64,000 nucleotides of DNA from Chloroflexus aggregans DSM 9485 (lineage in GTDB: Bacteria; Chloroflexota; Chloroflexia; Chloroflexales; Chloroflexaceae), in the NCBI RefSeq assembly GCF_000021945.1, contig NC_011831.1:1501353-1565352 (forward strand), read 5' to 3'. Of this stretch, positions 53,064 to 62,406 are shown piece after piece. Position 1 is the stretch's first letter. The number at the start of each line of letters is the position of its first letter. Below the pieces are notes generated by a model that was not told the DNA's origin, searched no databases, and was given only the letters and a program-made list of their open reading frames with translations. The position numbers were made by a program, and so were the translations under genes.

Positions 53064-55400
53064 TCACGCTTCCGCTAACCATTCGGCAATCGCGTCGCGG
53101 ATCGCGGCGGCGCGGGCCGGCGCGGCGCCATTGCTGCTCACGGCAATGGTGATGCCGCCGCTGCGATGTATTGCCGGCACATGGAAATCGCCGGCGCTGG
53201 GATCATCGGCGACGTTGCAGAGTGCGCCGGCGGCGCTGGCGGCCGCGGCAATGCGGGCATTGACGGTGCGATCATCGGTGGCGGCGAAGACGAGCCGCGC
53301 GCCGGTGAGGTCGCCGGCTTGGTAGCTGCGCTTTTCCCAGATTAGCTTTCCTGCCGAAGCCCATTCCGCCAGTTGCGGCGTGACAGTGGGGCTGATCAAC
53401 CGCACCGGAAAACCGGCAGCGAGCAGACTGCGCACTTTACGCTCGCCGACAGCACCGCCGCCAATGACGACCGCCGGCATGTGCGATGATTTGGTCAAGA
53501 CGATCGGGTAATCCGGCACTGGCGACGCAGCAGTGGTTGGGGTTGGCGCAGCGGTGCGATTGGTGTAGCCGCGCGGCGTCACCACGTGGCCGGCCAGCGC
53601 AAAGCTCTGGCTATTGCCGATCAACACCACCGTCAACATATCGGCTTGCTCTGGATCAACTTCGGCGAGGGTGGTCAGCATAATCTGCTCATCGGCGCGA
53701 GTGACTTGACGGCCAAAAGCGACCGGCGTATGCGGCGGACGATGGTCGCGCACAATGGCGATGGCTGCGGCCAATTGCCAGTTCCGCCCTTGCGAGCGTG
53801 GATTGTAGAGCGCGATCACGAAATCGGCTTGGGCTGCGGCGCGCAGCCGGCGCTCGATCAGCGGCCATGGCGTGAGCAGGTCGCTGAGGCTGATCAGGCA
53901 GAGATCGTGATTGACCGGCGCGCCAAGGCGGGCCGCCAACGCCTGAAATGCGCTCACGCCGGGAATGACTTCGACAACAGGATCGCGGCCAGTCCACCCC
54001 TCGGCGTGCAAGGTCTCGAAGACGGGTGCGGCCATCGCGTAGATACCGATGTCGCCGCTGCTGACCAGCGCCACCCGCCGGCCAGCCCGCGCCAGTTCGA
54101 TGGCGGCCCGCGCCCGCCCCATCTCATCACCCATCGCCGGGGTGGCGATGACCTCTTGGTTAGCGCGGAGCAGAGGGCGGATCAGGTCGATGTATCGTCC
54201 GTAGCCGGTGACCACATCGGCGTTGGCAAGCGCCTGCCGGGCCGCAACCGTGAGCTGGGACAGATCACCCGGCCCGATGCTGACCAGCGCCAGTTGGCCG
54301 GCGGCGGGAGCGGCGTCGCACGGGTTGGCAACCGGTGCACGCAAGGCAACGGCGACGGTGCAACGGGCAAACGACCGTTTCGGCGCGAGCAACGGCCCAT
54401 GCGCCGCCACCACCGCGCATGGCTCGGCCACACCCGGCAACTCGAAGCGGCCGGCAGCGCTGGGGCTAAAGCTCTCTGGGTCGAGTGCACGCAACTGCTC
54501 GGTGGAAATAATCGTGAGCGGGACGCCAAGTTGGGCTGCGAGCGCGATGATCCCCGGCTCGGTCGCCTTCAGCTCGGCGGTGGCGATGGTGGCAACGCAC
54601 TCTGGCAGCAGATCGGCCTCTGCCAGCGTTGTCGCCAACGCCTCGGCCAGCTCGCCGGCTGGCGTCTCACGCCGGCAACCAATGCCCACTGCCAAGACCG
54701 GCGGTAGATAGCGCAAGGCTTTGGGACGAAGGGTCTCCCACAGATCAGCCAAGCGTCGGTGGGAAACGACAATTGCGGCGGCGAAATAGTCATTGGCAAG
54801 AGTAGACGGTTCGCTGACCCATTCGACGACCGGCACAGCAGCGAGTTCAGCAGCCAGCACATCACGCGCCGTTGACAAGGCCGGATCAACCCACACCCCA
54901 ATCGGTTCACCATTGACCAGACAGGCCATAACGTGGGTGACAGCCGAATCGGGGGCAATCCGCCATCCTGCTTCACGCCCGATGAGATCAAGCGCGGGTA
55001 ATCCCTGGGTATCGCTAGCGGTGGTGATTGCGGCTCGTCCGCCGGTGATCGCAGCGATCTGGCGAGCCAGTTGGTTCGCGCCGGCACGATGACCACCCAC
55101 CAGTGGTACGGCAAAGCGGCCATCTTCATCGAGACAAACCACTGCCGGATCATCGGTTTTATGGGACAACATTGGCGCTATAAGGCGCACGATGATACCG
55201 GCGGCGCCAATGAAGACGATAGCACGTGCCGCTGACCATGCCGTCTGTACCGCTTCAGCAACGGTCGTGTATGTTCGGGCAGTCGGCCAATCGGTGGCAA
55301 AACGGGCCGGCACCCACACCGTAGCCGGCATCGCACGCGCCAGACGCCGAGCAAGTTCGACACCGGTTCGGGTGATCGCGATAATGGCAAGTTCGGTCAT
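53064..55400 (-). CDS. CbiG-CbiH-Met8 triple-domain fusion
   Basis: 778 residues from the ATG at 55400. Residues 1-355 are CbiG (cobalt-precorrin-5A hydrolase): [52 protein letters not shown]. Residues about 375-615 are CbiH/CobJ (precorrin-3B C17-methyltransferase): [56 protein letters not shown]. Residues about 640-778 are the precorrin-2 dehydrogenase half of CysG/Met8: [59 protein letters not shown]. Fusing C17 methylation with the next ring-opening step makes sense for channelling; the dehydrogenase acts three steps earlier. Confidence 0.93.
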   Translation of the reverse strand: MTELAIIAITRTGVELARRLARAMPATVWVPARFATDWPTARTYTTVAEAVQTAWSAARAIVFIGAAGIIVRLIAPMLSHKTDDPAVVCLDEDGRFAVPLVGGHRAGANQLARQIAAITGGRAAITTASDTQGLPALDLIGREAGWRIAPDSAVTHVMACLVNGEPIGVWVDPALSTARDVLAAELAAVPVVEWVSEPSTLANDYFAAAIVVSHRRLADLWETLRPKALRYLPPVLAVGIGCRRETPAGELAEALATTLAEADLLPECVATIATAELKATEPGIIALAAQLGVPLTIISTEQLRALDPESFSPSAAGRFELPGVAEPCAVVAAHGPLLAPKRSFARCTVAVALRAPVANPCDAAPAAGQLALVSIGPGDLSQLTVAARQALANADVVTGYGRYIDLIRPLLRANQEVIATPAMGDEMGRARAAIELARAGRRVALVSSGDIGIYAMAAPVFETLHAEGWTGRDPVVEVIPGVSAFQALAARLGAPVNHDLCLISLSDLLTPWPLIERRLRAAAQADFVIALYNPRSQGRNWQLAAAIAIVRDHRPPHTPVAFGRQVTRADEQIMLTTLAEVDPEQADMLTVVLIGNSQSFALAGHVVTPRGYTNRTAAPTPTTAASPVPDYPIVLTKSSHMPAVVIGGGAVGERKVRSLLAAGFPVRLISPTVTPQLAEWASAGKLIWEKRSYQAGDLTGARLVFAATDDRTVNARIAAAASAAGALCNVADDPSAGDFHVPAIHRSGGITIAVSSNGAAPARAAAIRDAIAEWLAEA

Positions 55401-55448
55401 AGATTCCTCAGTCTGATGACACATTGCTGCGTCGAGCCGTCGCAAATA

Positions 55449-56252
55449 CTACTCAACCACACGACGCCGGAGCCGATGACTGTAGGTAGGATCGTACAAT
55501 CGACTCGTTGGCCGATCGGTCCGCTTGTGGATCGGGTTAAGAGCCTCACTCACCAGAATCAGGGCTTGCCGCGTAAAACCGGCAGCCTTAACCTTAGGCA
55601 CAATATCACCGAGGGTACCGGAGAGAATCACCTCGTCGGGCCACGTCACTCGATACGCCACAACGACCGGAGTGTCCGACGTATACGCACCTGACGCCAG
55701 CAGCGTCTCGATCACCTGTGGCAAGCGCGTAATACCGAGATAGATGGCGAGTGACGCGCCATGGGCGGCCAAACCCGCCAATTGCTCGCGTTCGGGCAAC
55801 GGAGTACGTCCGGCAGGCCGCGTAAGAATAATCGTCTGCACCAATTCCGGCACGGTCAGCTCAACACCGAGGCGAGCCGCGAGCGCGAACGCAGCCGTCA
55901 CACCCGGCACCACTTCGTAAGGAATACCGGCTTCATCGAGTGCTGCCATCTGCTCGTGGATCGCGCCGTACAATGCCGGATCACCGCTGTGCAAGCGTAC
56001 AACGACTTGACCGGCTTGGGCTGCTTGACACATCAGTTCGACAATCTGGGCTAAATGTAGCTCAACCGAACCGACGATCTGCGCATCGGGACGGGCATAC
56101 GCCGCCGGTAAGGCAGCATCAACCAGACTATCGGCATAGAGAATAAGATCGGCTTGGGCCAGCACATCGCGCCCACGCACGGTTATCAGATCCGGCGCAC
56201 CGGGGCCGGCACCGACGAAATAGACAGTTCCGGGGACAGCAGGGTAGGTCAT
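55449..56252 (-). CDS. cbiF: Precorrin-4 / cobalt-precorrin-4 C11-methyltransferase
   Basis: 267 residues, tetrapyrrole methylase fold: VYFVGAGPGAPDLITVRGRDVLAQADLILYADSLV (the ADSLV end is typical of CbiF/CobM), VVRLHSGDPALYGAIHEQM and YEVVPGVTAAFALAARLGVELT. It transfers a methyl from SAM to C11. It overlaps cbiL by 4 bases and lies 48 bases before the CbiG fusion. The last 25 residues (from HKRTDRP) are a basic tail not expected from the family. Confidence 0.94.
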   Translation of the reverse strand: MTYPAVPGTVYFVGAGPGAPDLITVRGRDVLAQADLILYADSLVDAALPAAYARPDAQIVGSVELHLAQIVELMCQAAQAGQVVVRLHSGDPALYGAIHEQMAALDEAGIPYEVVPGVTAAFALAARLGVELTVPELVQTIILTRPAGRTPLPEREQLAGLAAHGASLAIYLGITRLPQVIETLLASGAYTSDTPVVVAYRVTWPDEVILSGTLGDIVPKVKAAGFTRQALILVSEALNPIHKRTDRPTSRLYDPTYSHRLRRRVVE

Positions 56253-56971
56253 AGACTTTCTCCACGACGCACAATGACAAGCGATAGGTAGGGACGAGGT
56301 TGCGATGGCAACTGACGCAGATCGCGAGTAATAAACTCGCCCTCCAGTCCGACTCTCTCGGCATAGAGAGCATGGTCAAGTAACCCGGCTTGGGTAAGCG
56401 CAGTGAGAATGGACGGCAAGACCGAGCCGGCTTTCATCAACACTACCGTAGCAAACTCGGTGAGCAGACGTTGCAGGGTAGCGGCATCGGTCTCATAGCT
56501 GGCCGGCAGCACAATCAGCCGCTCGTCGGCCATAGCGAGCGGCATGCCGGCGGCGGCGGCAGCGGCGGCAAATGAAGTGACGCCGGGAATAACTTTGACC
56601 GGCAGGGTAGGAGCGCACACCCGTAACTCACGCCACAGGTAGAAAAAGGTGCCGTAGAGCAGCGGATCGCCGAGCAAGAGATAGACCCCGCGCCGCTCGG
56701 TGCCGAGGGTCGTGGCCATCACTTCGGCGGCGGCTTGCCACGCCGGACGTAGTTGGCCGGAATCGCGCGTCATCGGCAGCGGCAATGTCACCACTTCTTG
56801 ACGGGAAGGAGTGATCCACGGCGTCGCAATACGCAGAGCAATGCTGGCGTCACCGTCACGGCTCTGCGGTGCGAAGATAACATCAGCCGCCTGCACGGCG
56901 CGCAAGCCTTTGAGCGTAATCAGTTCGGGGTCGCCGGGGCCAAGCCCGACTGCGGTGAGTTCAGCATTCAT
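56249..56971 (-). CDS. cbiL: Precorrin-2 / cobalt-factor II C20-methyltransferase
   Basis: 240 residues, tetrapyrrole methylase fold: AVGLGPGDPELITLKGLRAVQAADVIFAPQSRDGDAS (the long insertion after APQS is typical of CobI/CbiL), YLLLGDPLLYGTFFYLWREL and VIPGVTSFAAAAAAAGMPLA. It methylates C20, the carbon later extruded. Translationally coupled to cbiF downstream; a repeat-rich gap of 259 bases separates it from cbiET. Confidence 0.93.
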   Translation of the reverse strand: MNAELTAVGLGPGDPELITLKGLRAVQAADVIFAPQSRDGDASIALRIATPWITPSRQEVVTLPLPMTRDSGQLRPAWQAAAEVMATTLGTERRGVYLLLGDPLLYGTFFYLWRELRVCAPTLPVKVIPGVTSFAAAAAAAGMPLAMADERLIVLPASYETDAATLQRLLTEFATVVLMKAGSVLPSILTALTQAGLLDHALYAERVGLEGEFITRDLRQLPSQPRPYLSLVIVRRGESL

Positions 56972-57029
56972 ACCAACACCTAACTCTCAGGCGCAGAGCA
57001 AGCAAAGGTGCAGAGGATGTGAACGCAAA

Positions 57030-57144
57030 GGCGCGAAGGGCGCGAAGATAAGCAACGTTTTTTGAGTCCGCATAACTTTAATCGTTTCGATCAGGTCATT
57101 GATTGACGGCGCGAAGGGCGCGAAGATAAGCAACGTTTTTTGAG
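57030..57144. repeat. 37-bp direct repeat pair, GCAAAGGCGC family
   Basis: Bases 57030-57066 and 57108-57144 are identical (GGCGCGAAGGGCGCGAAGAT then AAGCAACGTTTTTTGAG), 78 bases apart. Around 57183-57215 the complementary form (CTTAGCG, TCTTTGCGTTAATCCTTAGCG) appears. They fill the gap between cbiL and cbiET. Confidence 0.8.
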
Positions 57145-57230
57145 ATTTGGCATAAGCATGCTTTCGCTACCCCCATAAAACCTTAGCGATCTTAGCGTCT
57201 TTGCGTTAATCCTTAGCGTTCTGAGCATCT

Positions 57231-58436
57231 TCAGACTCGCCACGTCACGATGAAGATCGGATTGAGTGCAGCGAAGCGTAGATCGAATTGGATCGGCGCA
57301 CCGCGGTTGATCTGTACCTGTACCACCCGCGCCGCTGGCAAGAGAGCCAGCGCCGTAGCGAGATGGCCGGCAGTCACGAGGTTGAGCACCAGCCGGCCTC
57401 CAGCGCGTAGCCGTTGCTGAGCCAGCGCGATGATCGCCTCCAACCTCCCGCCGCTCCCGCCGATGAAGATCGCATCGGGATCGGGCCAATCGGCGCACGT
57501 CTCCGGTGCTTCACCGTGTACCACGTGCAGGTTAGGAGCGGGGAACCGACGCAGATTGGTGTGAATATGTTCGATAAACTCGGCCCGCCGCTCAACGGCG
57601 TAGACGTGGGCGGTCGGACAAGCACGCGCCGCCTCGATCGCCACCGCACCACTACCGGCACCGATGTCCCACAGCACCTCGCCGGGTTGCAACGCCAACT
57701 CGGCCAAACTGAGCAAACGTACTTCGCGCTTGGTAATTTGGCCGGCTTCGGTGCTAAAGGCCTCGTCGGGCAGGCCGGGTGGAATGGGGCGCACGGGCCG
57801 GTCGTTCCAAACCACCAGCACGTTGAGCGGATCAAACGCAGCAGTGACGAGATCGGCGAGAGTGGCGGAGACGACGCGCTGGCGCGGCCCGCCAAGCTGC
57901 TCGCAGACTGCGCAGCGGCTGGCGGGTTCCATCCCGGCGGCAATCAATGCTTGCGCGATCACTGCCGGCGTCTGCCGGTGATCGGTCAGAATCGCCGCTT
58001 TGGACGCGGCCAGCACCGCCGGAATGATCGCGGCCAAGGGTCGGCTATGAGCACTGAGTAACACCGCATCGTGCCAGGGTTCGGCCAGCGCAGCAAAGGC
58101 AAGCTGGGCAGAAGTCGGGGCCGGCACAATGTCGAGCGCCTCCGGTGGAAACACCCGCCGCAAACTGGCGCCAATGCCGTACCAGAGTGGATCACCCGAC
58201 GCCAACACCACTGCCTGCTCGCCGGTTGCCCATGCTTGTTGCAGACGGGCTAATGCCGGTTCAACACTCGCTTCGACCACCAGCCGCTCGGCGGCCACCT
58301 CAGGAAACGCAGCCAGATGGCGCTTCCCGCCGACCAGCAGATCGGCGCGAGCAATGCGTAGAAGAAGCTTAGCCGGCAAACCATCAGCGCCGGCATCGGT
58401 CAGACCGACCACCAAAATCGGTACGCGCCGGCTCAT
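57231..58436 (-). CDS. cobL: Precorrin-6B methylase, CbiE-CbiT fusion (CobL)
   Basis: 401 residues. Residues 1-200 are CbiE, a tetrapyrrole methylase (PILVVGLTDAGADGLPAKLLLRIARADLLVGGKRHLAAF, VVLASGDPLWYGIGASL). Residues about 215-395 are CbiT, a class I methyltransferase with ITKREVRLLSLAELALQPGEVLWDIGAGSGAVAIEAAR and IFIGGSGGRLEAI. Together they methylate C5 and C15 and decarboxylate the C12 acetate. The first half lacks a separate stop, so this is a true fusion as in aerobic CobL. The stop of cbiD overlaps its start. Confidence 0.95.
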   Translation of the reverse strand: MSRRVPILVVGLTDAGADGLPAKLLLRIARADLLVGGKRHLAAFPEVAAERLVVEASVEPALARLQQAWATGEQAVVLASGDPLWYGIGASLRRVFPPEALDIVPAPTSAQLAFAALAEPWHDAVLLSAHSRPLAAIIPAVLAASKAAILTDHRQTPAVIAQALIAAGMEPASRCAVCEQLGGPRQRVVSATLADLVTAAFDPLNVLVVWNDRPVRPIPPGLPDEAFSTEAGQITKREVRLLSLAELALQPGEVLWDIGAGSGAVAIEAARACPTAHVYAVERRAEFIEHIHTNLRRFPAPNLHVVHGEAPETCADWPDPDAIFIGGSGGRLEAIIALAQQRLRAGGRLVLNLVTAGHLATALALLPAARVVQVQINRGAPIQFDLRFAALNPIFIVTWRV

Positions 58437-59668
58437 GGCTCACCCTCCACGACCGTATCATCTTCGGGCAACGGCTCGGTCGGCAACCGCTCGATCAACG
58501 GGGGCGGCAGAGTCGCAGGATGCGCGTGAGCGGCAGCGACTGCCGCAGCACGTGCCAACACCTTGCCATCAAAATCAACCAAGATGGTCTCGAAATCCAT
58601 TGCACCGCCGTGGGCGGCAATGAAGCGCAGGCACTGTTCGAGGGCCAAATCCACGATCCGCTGCAACGGCGCTTGCTGACCATACTGCTGGCACAACTCA
58701 AGAAAATGGCGTCCGGTATTCGCCTGCGCCACCGCCTGCACCAACTCGTCCGGCGCACCTACCTCGCGGCAGACCTGCGCCAAAAAGGTAAAATCAACCT
58801 GATTACCGGCAACGTGAGTTTGCATATGGCCTTGCGCCGTTTTAATCATCTTGCCGATCATGCCCACAAACACGGCTGACGGCACCCCGTGGGCAATGCA
58901 GGTTTTGAGCGCATCACCGGTAAAGACACTCAATTCAACAAAGGCAATCTCCGGTAAATCGGGGAAGATCTGCATGGCAAACTTTTCGGAACGGCCACCG
59001 GTACAGAGAACAATTTTGGAAACACCGTTCCGTGCAGCCATCTCCACCGCTTGAATCACACTCGCCCGCCACGCGGCGGTGCTATAGGGAAAGACCTTGC
59101 CGGTGGTGCCAAGAATGCTAATCCCGCCGATAATGCCGAGGCGCGGGTTGAGCGTCTTTTGCGCGATCTGCTCACCACCGGGGACGCTGATAACCACCTC
59201 TAAGCCGCGTCGGTCGAGAAACGCCTCACCGTCGGGCGCATACTCGCGCACTGCATCACGTACATTAGCGGTAATCTGCTGGCGCGGCACCGGATTGATC
59301 GCCGGCCCGCCGACCGGCAAACCCAAACCGGGCAGCGTCACCCGTCCCACCCCCTCGCCGCCTTCCAGATGGATGCCCGGCGTGGTCACAAGCCGCACCC
59401 GCGCGCAGATCAACGCACCGTGGGTCACATCTGGATCGTCACCGGCATCTTTGCGCATACAACAATATGCACTTTCGGCATCAAACTGGGTAACGACCGG
59501 TGTCATTGTGGCCGTCTCGCCGATCGGTAAGGTAATCGTCACCTGTTCCGGCCAGCGGCCACTCAAGAGGGCAATCGTGGCAGCTTTGGCAGCGGCGGCG
59601 GCGTTGCTGCCGGTGGTGTAGCCGGTGCGCGAACCGCGTTTGTTGCGAGGTGGAACCATATCGGCCAT
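58433..59668 (-). CDS. cbiD: Cobalt-precorrin-5B C1-methyltransferase
   Basis: 411 residues from the ATG at 59668, which has GGAG 7 bases upstream; a GTG one codon earlier is also open. RTGYTTGSNAAAAAKAATIALLSG is the CbiD signature, followed by TLPIGE, DAGDDPDVTHG, GVGRVTLPGLGLPVGGPAINPVPR and GIIGGISILGTTGKVFPYS. It methylates C1 and occurs only in the anaerobic (early cobalt) route, so it identifies the pathway type. Four-base overlap with cobL downstream. Confidence 0.95.
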   Translation of the reverse strand: MADMVPPRNKRGSRTGYTTGSNAAAAAKAATIALLSGRWPEQVTITLPIGETATMTPVVTQFDAESAYCCMRKDAGDDPDVTHGALICARVRLVTTPGIHLEGGEGVGRVTLPGLGLPVGGPAINPVPRQQITANVRDAVREYAPDGEAFLDRRGLEVVISVPGGEQIAQKTLNPRLGIIGGISILGTTGKVFPYSTAAWRASVIQAVEMAARNGVSKIVLCTGGRSEKFAMQIFPDLPEIAFVELSVFTGDALKTCIAHGVPSAVFVGMIGKMIKTAQGHMQTHVAGNQVDFTFLAQVCREVGAPDELVQAVAQANTGRHFLELCQQYGQQAPLQRIVDLALEQCLRFIAAHGGAMDFETILVDFDGKVLARAAAVAAAHAHPATLPPPLIERLPTEPLPEDDTVVEGEP

Positions 59669-59749
59669 CACGTGTCTCCGTATGTACGTGTTTCACCGCA
59701 GAGGGCGTGGGTGGTTCTTACCGCAAAGGCCGCAGAGGATGGCGTACTT

Positions 59750-59831
59750 GTTGTATACTCCAAAACCCTTTGCGCCCTTTGCGCCTTTGCGTTCATTGTC
59801 TCTGCGCCTTTGCGCCCTTTGCGCCTTGATG
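59750..59831. repeat. GCGCCTTTGCG repeat cluster between cbiD and cbiC
   Basis: Several imperfect units of the form CCCTTTGCGCCTTTGCG fill this gap, the reverse complement of the GCAAAGGCGC family. No ORF is supported here. Confidence 0.7.
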
Positions 59832-60491
59832 TCACACATCGCGGTTGTCTTCACCGAGCGCCAACCGCAGCAGCGCATTGACAATCGCCGTCGCCACCGG
59901 TGAACCGCCTTTGCGACCAGCGGTGACGATCCACGCCACATCCTGGCGGGCCATGAGCGCCGCTTTGCTTTCGGCGGTGTTGACGAAGCCGACCGGCACG
60001 CCGATGATCAACGCCGGCTGTGCGCCGCGGTCAAGGAGATCGAGCACCTCGAACAAGGCGGTCGGTGCGTTGCCGATGGTCACGATCGCACCGGTCAGAT
60101 GGCCCTGTTCGTGAGCCCAGCGCAAGGCGGCAGCGCTGCGGGTAAGACCGGTCGCCGCAGCGAGTTGGATAACGTCCGGCAGGTCGTTGAAGCAGTACAC
60201 TGCGCCACCGAAGCGGTGCAGCCGCCGCTGGTCAATGCCAACCCGTGCCATCTGCACATCGGTGATGACCGCGCAGCCGCGTTGCAACGCAGCGACACCG
60301 GCTTCGATCGCGCCGGGGCTGGCTTTGGTAATCGTGGCGAACTCAAAATCGGCAGTGGTGTGAATGATCCGCTCGACGACCGTCGCCAGCGGTTGCGGCA
60401 AAGTGATCCCGCGTTCGGCCAGCTCGGCGCGGATAATCGCGAACGAGCGAGCGGCGATCTCGGCGCCGGTCACAGGCACGTGCTCGGTCAT
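59832..60491 (-). CDS. cbiC: Precorrin-8X methylmutase
   Basis: 219 residues. EIAARSFAIIRAEL, the catalytic His region VVERIIHTTADFEF (about 40-53), CAVITDVQMARVGID, GNAPTALFEVLDLL and IIGVPVGFVNTAESKAAL are diagnostic of CbiC/CobH, which shifts the C11 methyl to C12 to give hydrogenobyrinic or cobyrinic acid. Overlaps the flavodoxin-like gene upstream by 4 bases. Confidence 0.95.
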   Translation of the reverse strand: MTEHVPVTGAEIAARSFAIIRAELAERGITLPQPLATVVERIIHTTADFEFATITKASPGAIEAGVAALQRGCAVITDVQMARVGIDQRRLHRFGGAVYCFNDLPDVIQLAAATGLTRSAAALRWAHEQGHLTGAIVTIGNAPTALFEVLDLLDRGAQPALIIGVPVGFVNTAESKAALMARQDVAWIVTAGRKGGSPVATAIVNALLRLALGEDNRDV

Positions 60492-61012
60492 AGGTTCGCT
60501 CCCCGGCGCAACTGCACAGCAATCTGCGCCACCCGCCGGCCTAAGGCGTGCGCCTGCAACAGATCGGCTTCGGTAATATCACCAACCGACGTCGCACCGT
60601 AATAGGAACCGGCCTGCTCCATCAGCGGTGTCCACGGCAAGCCAACGATGATCATGCCGCCGCCGAGCATCCAGTGCAACACTGAGAGCAAGGTAAATTC
60701 GGTGCCGGAATGGCGTCCGGCGCTGCTAGTAAAGGCCGCGCCCACTTTGCCGGCTAAGCTTCCCTCTTCCCAAAGGTCGCCGGTAGTGTCGAGCCACCGC
60801 TTCAACGTGCCCTTAATGCCCGTCCAGTTCGGCGTGCCGATAATGATCCCATCGGCTGCGATCAAATCGGTTTTAGTCGCACTATTTGGCACACGGATGA
60901 GCACCTCTGCACCAGGTACCGTCACCACACCGGCGGCGATGGCCTGCGCTAATTGAGCTACGTGATCGCCAACGTCGTGCAAAATAAAGATGCGGCACGT
61001 CACATCAGTCAT
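60488..61012 (-). CDS. Flavodoxin-like / NADPH-dependent FMN reductase in the cobamide operon
   Basis: 174 residues of the flavodoxin-like (WrbA/NQO-type) fold: RIFILHDVGDHVAQLAQAIAAGV (a degenerate phosphate loop), ADGIIIGTPNWTGIKGTLKRWLDTTGDLW, VGAAFTSSAGRHSGTEFTLLSVLHWMLGGGMIIVGLP. It overlaps cbiX and cbiC by 4 bases each, so it is translated as part of the pathway. No classical corrin enzyme has this fold except redox partners; candidate jobs are cobalt or corrin reduction, or standing in for the precorrin-6A reductase that I do not find. The role is inferred. Confidence 0.78.
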   Translation of the reverse strand: MTDVTCRIFILHDVGDHVAQLAQAIAAGVVTVPGAEVLIRVPNSATKTDLIAADGIIIGTPNWTGIKGTLKRWLDTTGDLWEEGSLAGKVGAAFTSSAGRHSGTEFTLLSVLHWMLGGGMIIVGLPWTPLMEQAGSYYGATSVGDITEADLLQAHALGRRVAQIAVQLRRGANL

Positions 61013-62406
61013 TGGCGGATATGCTCCTTCCAGTAGTGGTAGGTCTTGGCAACGGCGGTCACAACATTCTTGATCTCGGCTTCGAGCCGGAACTGCGGTC
61101 CCGCCGGGAGCAGCAAGACCCGATTTTCACGCCGCACACTGACATTTTCCACGATAATCGCCCGCAACAGCCAGATCGCCATCTCTTCGCTCTCACAAAC
61201 TAGCCCAATCCAACCGGGAGCGGTATCGGTCTTGACCGGCAGATCGGTGACCATCGTTAGCGCACGGGCCAATTCGGTGATCACTCGAGCATACCCTTCA
61301 GGATCGGCATGCACCGTCGCCGGATCGACCGGTTCGAGCAGGGTACCGCGATGCGGCGGACCGCCGGCTAATGCGAGTTCGCAGAAAGGATTGTTGGGAT
61401 CGTCACCACCCCACACCCGATCCCACGCTACTTGTCCGGTTTCATCATAGACAAGCGGTGCAGCCGTCATCGGCGCCGCACTCACCGCCCGCCCACCACG
61501 GTAGCGCGGCGGCAAGATCGTCTCCAACCGATTGGTCGGTGTTTCACCACGCAGCCCATGCTCGTGGTCACTGGTTTGGGGTCGGCCAAAATCGGCGGTG
61601 AAGCCGGGGAAGAGCCGCCGATACTTGCACACATCGCAATTGACGGTGACTTGTCCCTGCACCGCTTCGTGAAACCGCTGCTCGATTGCCGCGATCACAC
61701 CCTCGTGCAACCCAAGATGGCCGGTAAGCACGAGATCGTGATCGGGATAGCGTTGGCGCGCTGCGATCACTTGTTGCTCAATCCGCTGCAAAATCCGCCC
61801 GGTAAAGAGCAGATAGGGAATGACGATCACCCGCCGTGCGCCGAGTGCGATACACGCATCGATGGTTTCGGGGACACGCGGCGTTGTGATGCTGTAAAAA
61901 CCATACATGACCCGCGCATAACCACGCCCTTCCCAGAGCAAGCGGGCCATCCGCGCGACATCGGCATTACTATCGGGATCACTGCTGCCGCGGCCAATCA
62001 AGGCCAACGCCGTCTCGGCGCGCGGTACTGGCGGCGCTGCCGCTTCGGCTTCAGCCAAGCGGTCGCCGAGAGCTTTGAGCAGCGAATACTGCACCCCCAG
62101 TGGCGCGCCGTAGTGGATGGTGAGTTCGGGCCAGCGTGCGCGCGCCTCGCGCAACGCGACCGGAATATCGTTCTTTTGGTGGCCAGCCGCGCCGAGCAAG
62201 AGCGGCAATGCGACGATGCGCTGATAACCGGCGCGAGCGCAGGCATCTATCGCTTGCCCGATCGACGGATCGGCCAATTCAAGAAAACATGGCTGCACAA
62301 ACAGACCGAAGCGTTCTTGTACCAACGCCGCCAACTGATGGTATTCGGCGATACCGGCAGCATCGTCGGTACCATGACCGATGAGTAACAGAGCCGTGTC
62401 ATTCAT
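61009..62406 (-). CDS. cbiX: Long sirohydrochlorin cobaltochelatase (tandem CbiX) with extra C-terminal domain
   Basis: 465 residues. The first CbiX domain (1-125) keeps both metal-site histidines, LLLIGHGTDDAAG and GAAGHQKNDIP. The second (about 130-245) is degenerate: LALIGRGSSDPDSN has Arg in place of His, and the second His is also gone (LLFTGRILQRI). A CDVCKYR pair of cysteines (about 256-259) could bind a metal or Fe-S cluster. The final 165 residues (VWGGDDPNNPFCELALAGGPPHRG through RVLLLPAGPQFRLEAEIKNV) form a conserved-looking domain I cannot name. It inserts Co into sirohydrochlorin. Coupled by 4-base overlaps to cbiB upstream and the flavodoxin gene downstream. Confidence 0.88.
   Translation of the reverse strand: MNDTALLLIGHGTDDAAGIAEYHQLAALVQERFGLFVQPCFLELADPSIGQAIDACARAGYQRIVALPLLLGAAGHQKNDIPVALREARARWPELTIHYGAPLGVQYSLLKALGDRLAEAEAAAPPVPRAETALALIGRGSSDPDSNADVARMARLLWEGRGYARVMYGFYSITTPRVPETIDACIALGARRVIVIPYLLFTGRILQRIEQQVIAARQRYPDHDLVLTGHLGLHEGVIAAIEQRFHEAVQGQVTVNCDVCKYRRLFPGFTADFGRPQTSDHEHGLRGETPTNRLETILPPRYRGGRAVSAAPMTAAPLVYDETGQVAWDRVWGGDDPNNPFCELALAGGPPHRGTLLEPVDPATVHADPEGYARVITELARALTMVTDLPVKTDTAPGWIGLVCESEEMAIWLLRAIIVENVSVRRENRVLLLPAGPQFRLEAEIKNVVTAVAKTYHYWKEHIRQ

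Noticed and set aside
53586-54707. 373-codon plus-strand ORF within the CbiG-CbiH fusion
   Set aside because: Antisense shadow; no recognisable family and the opposite strand has full domain signatures.
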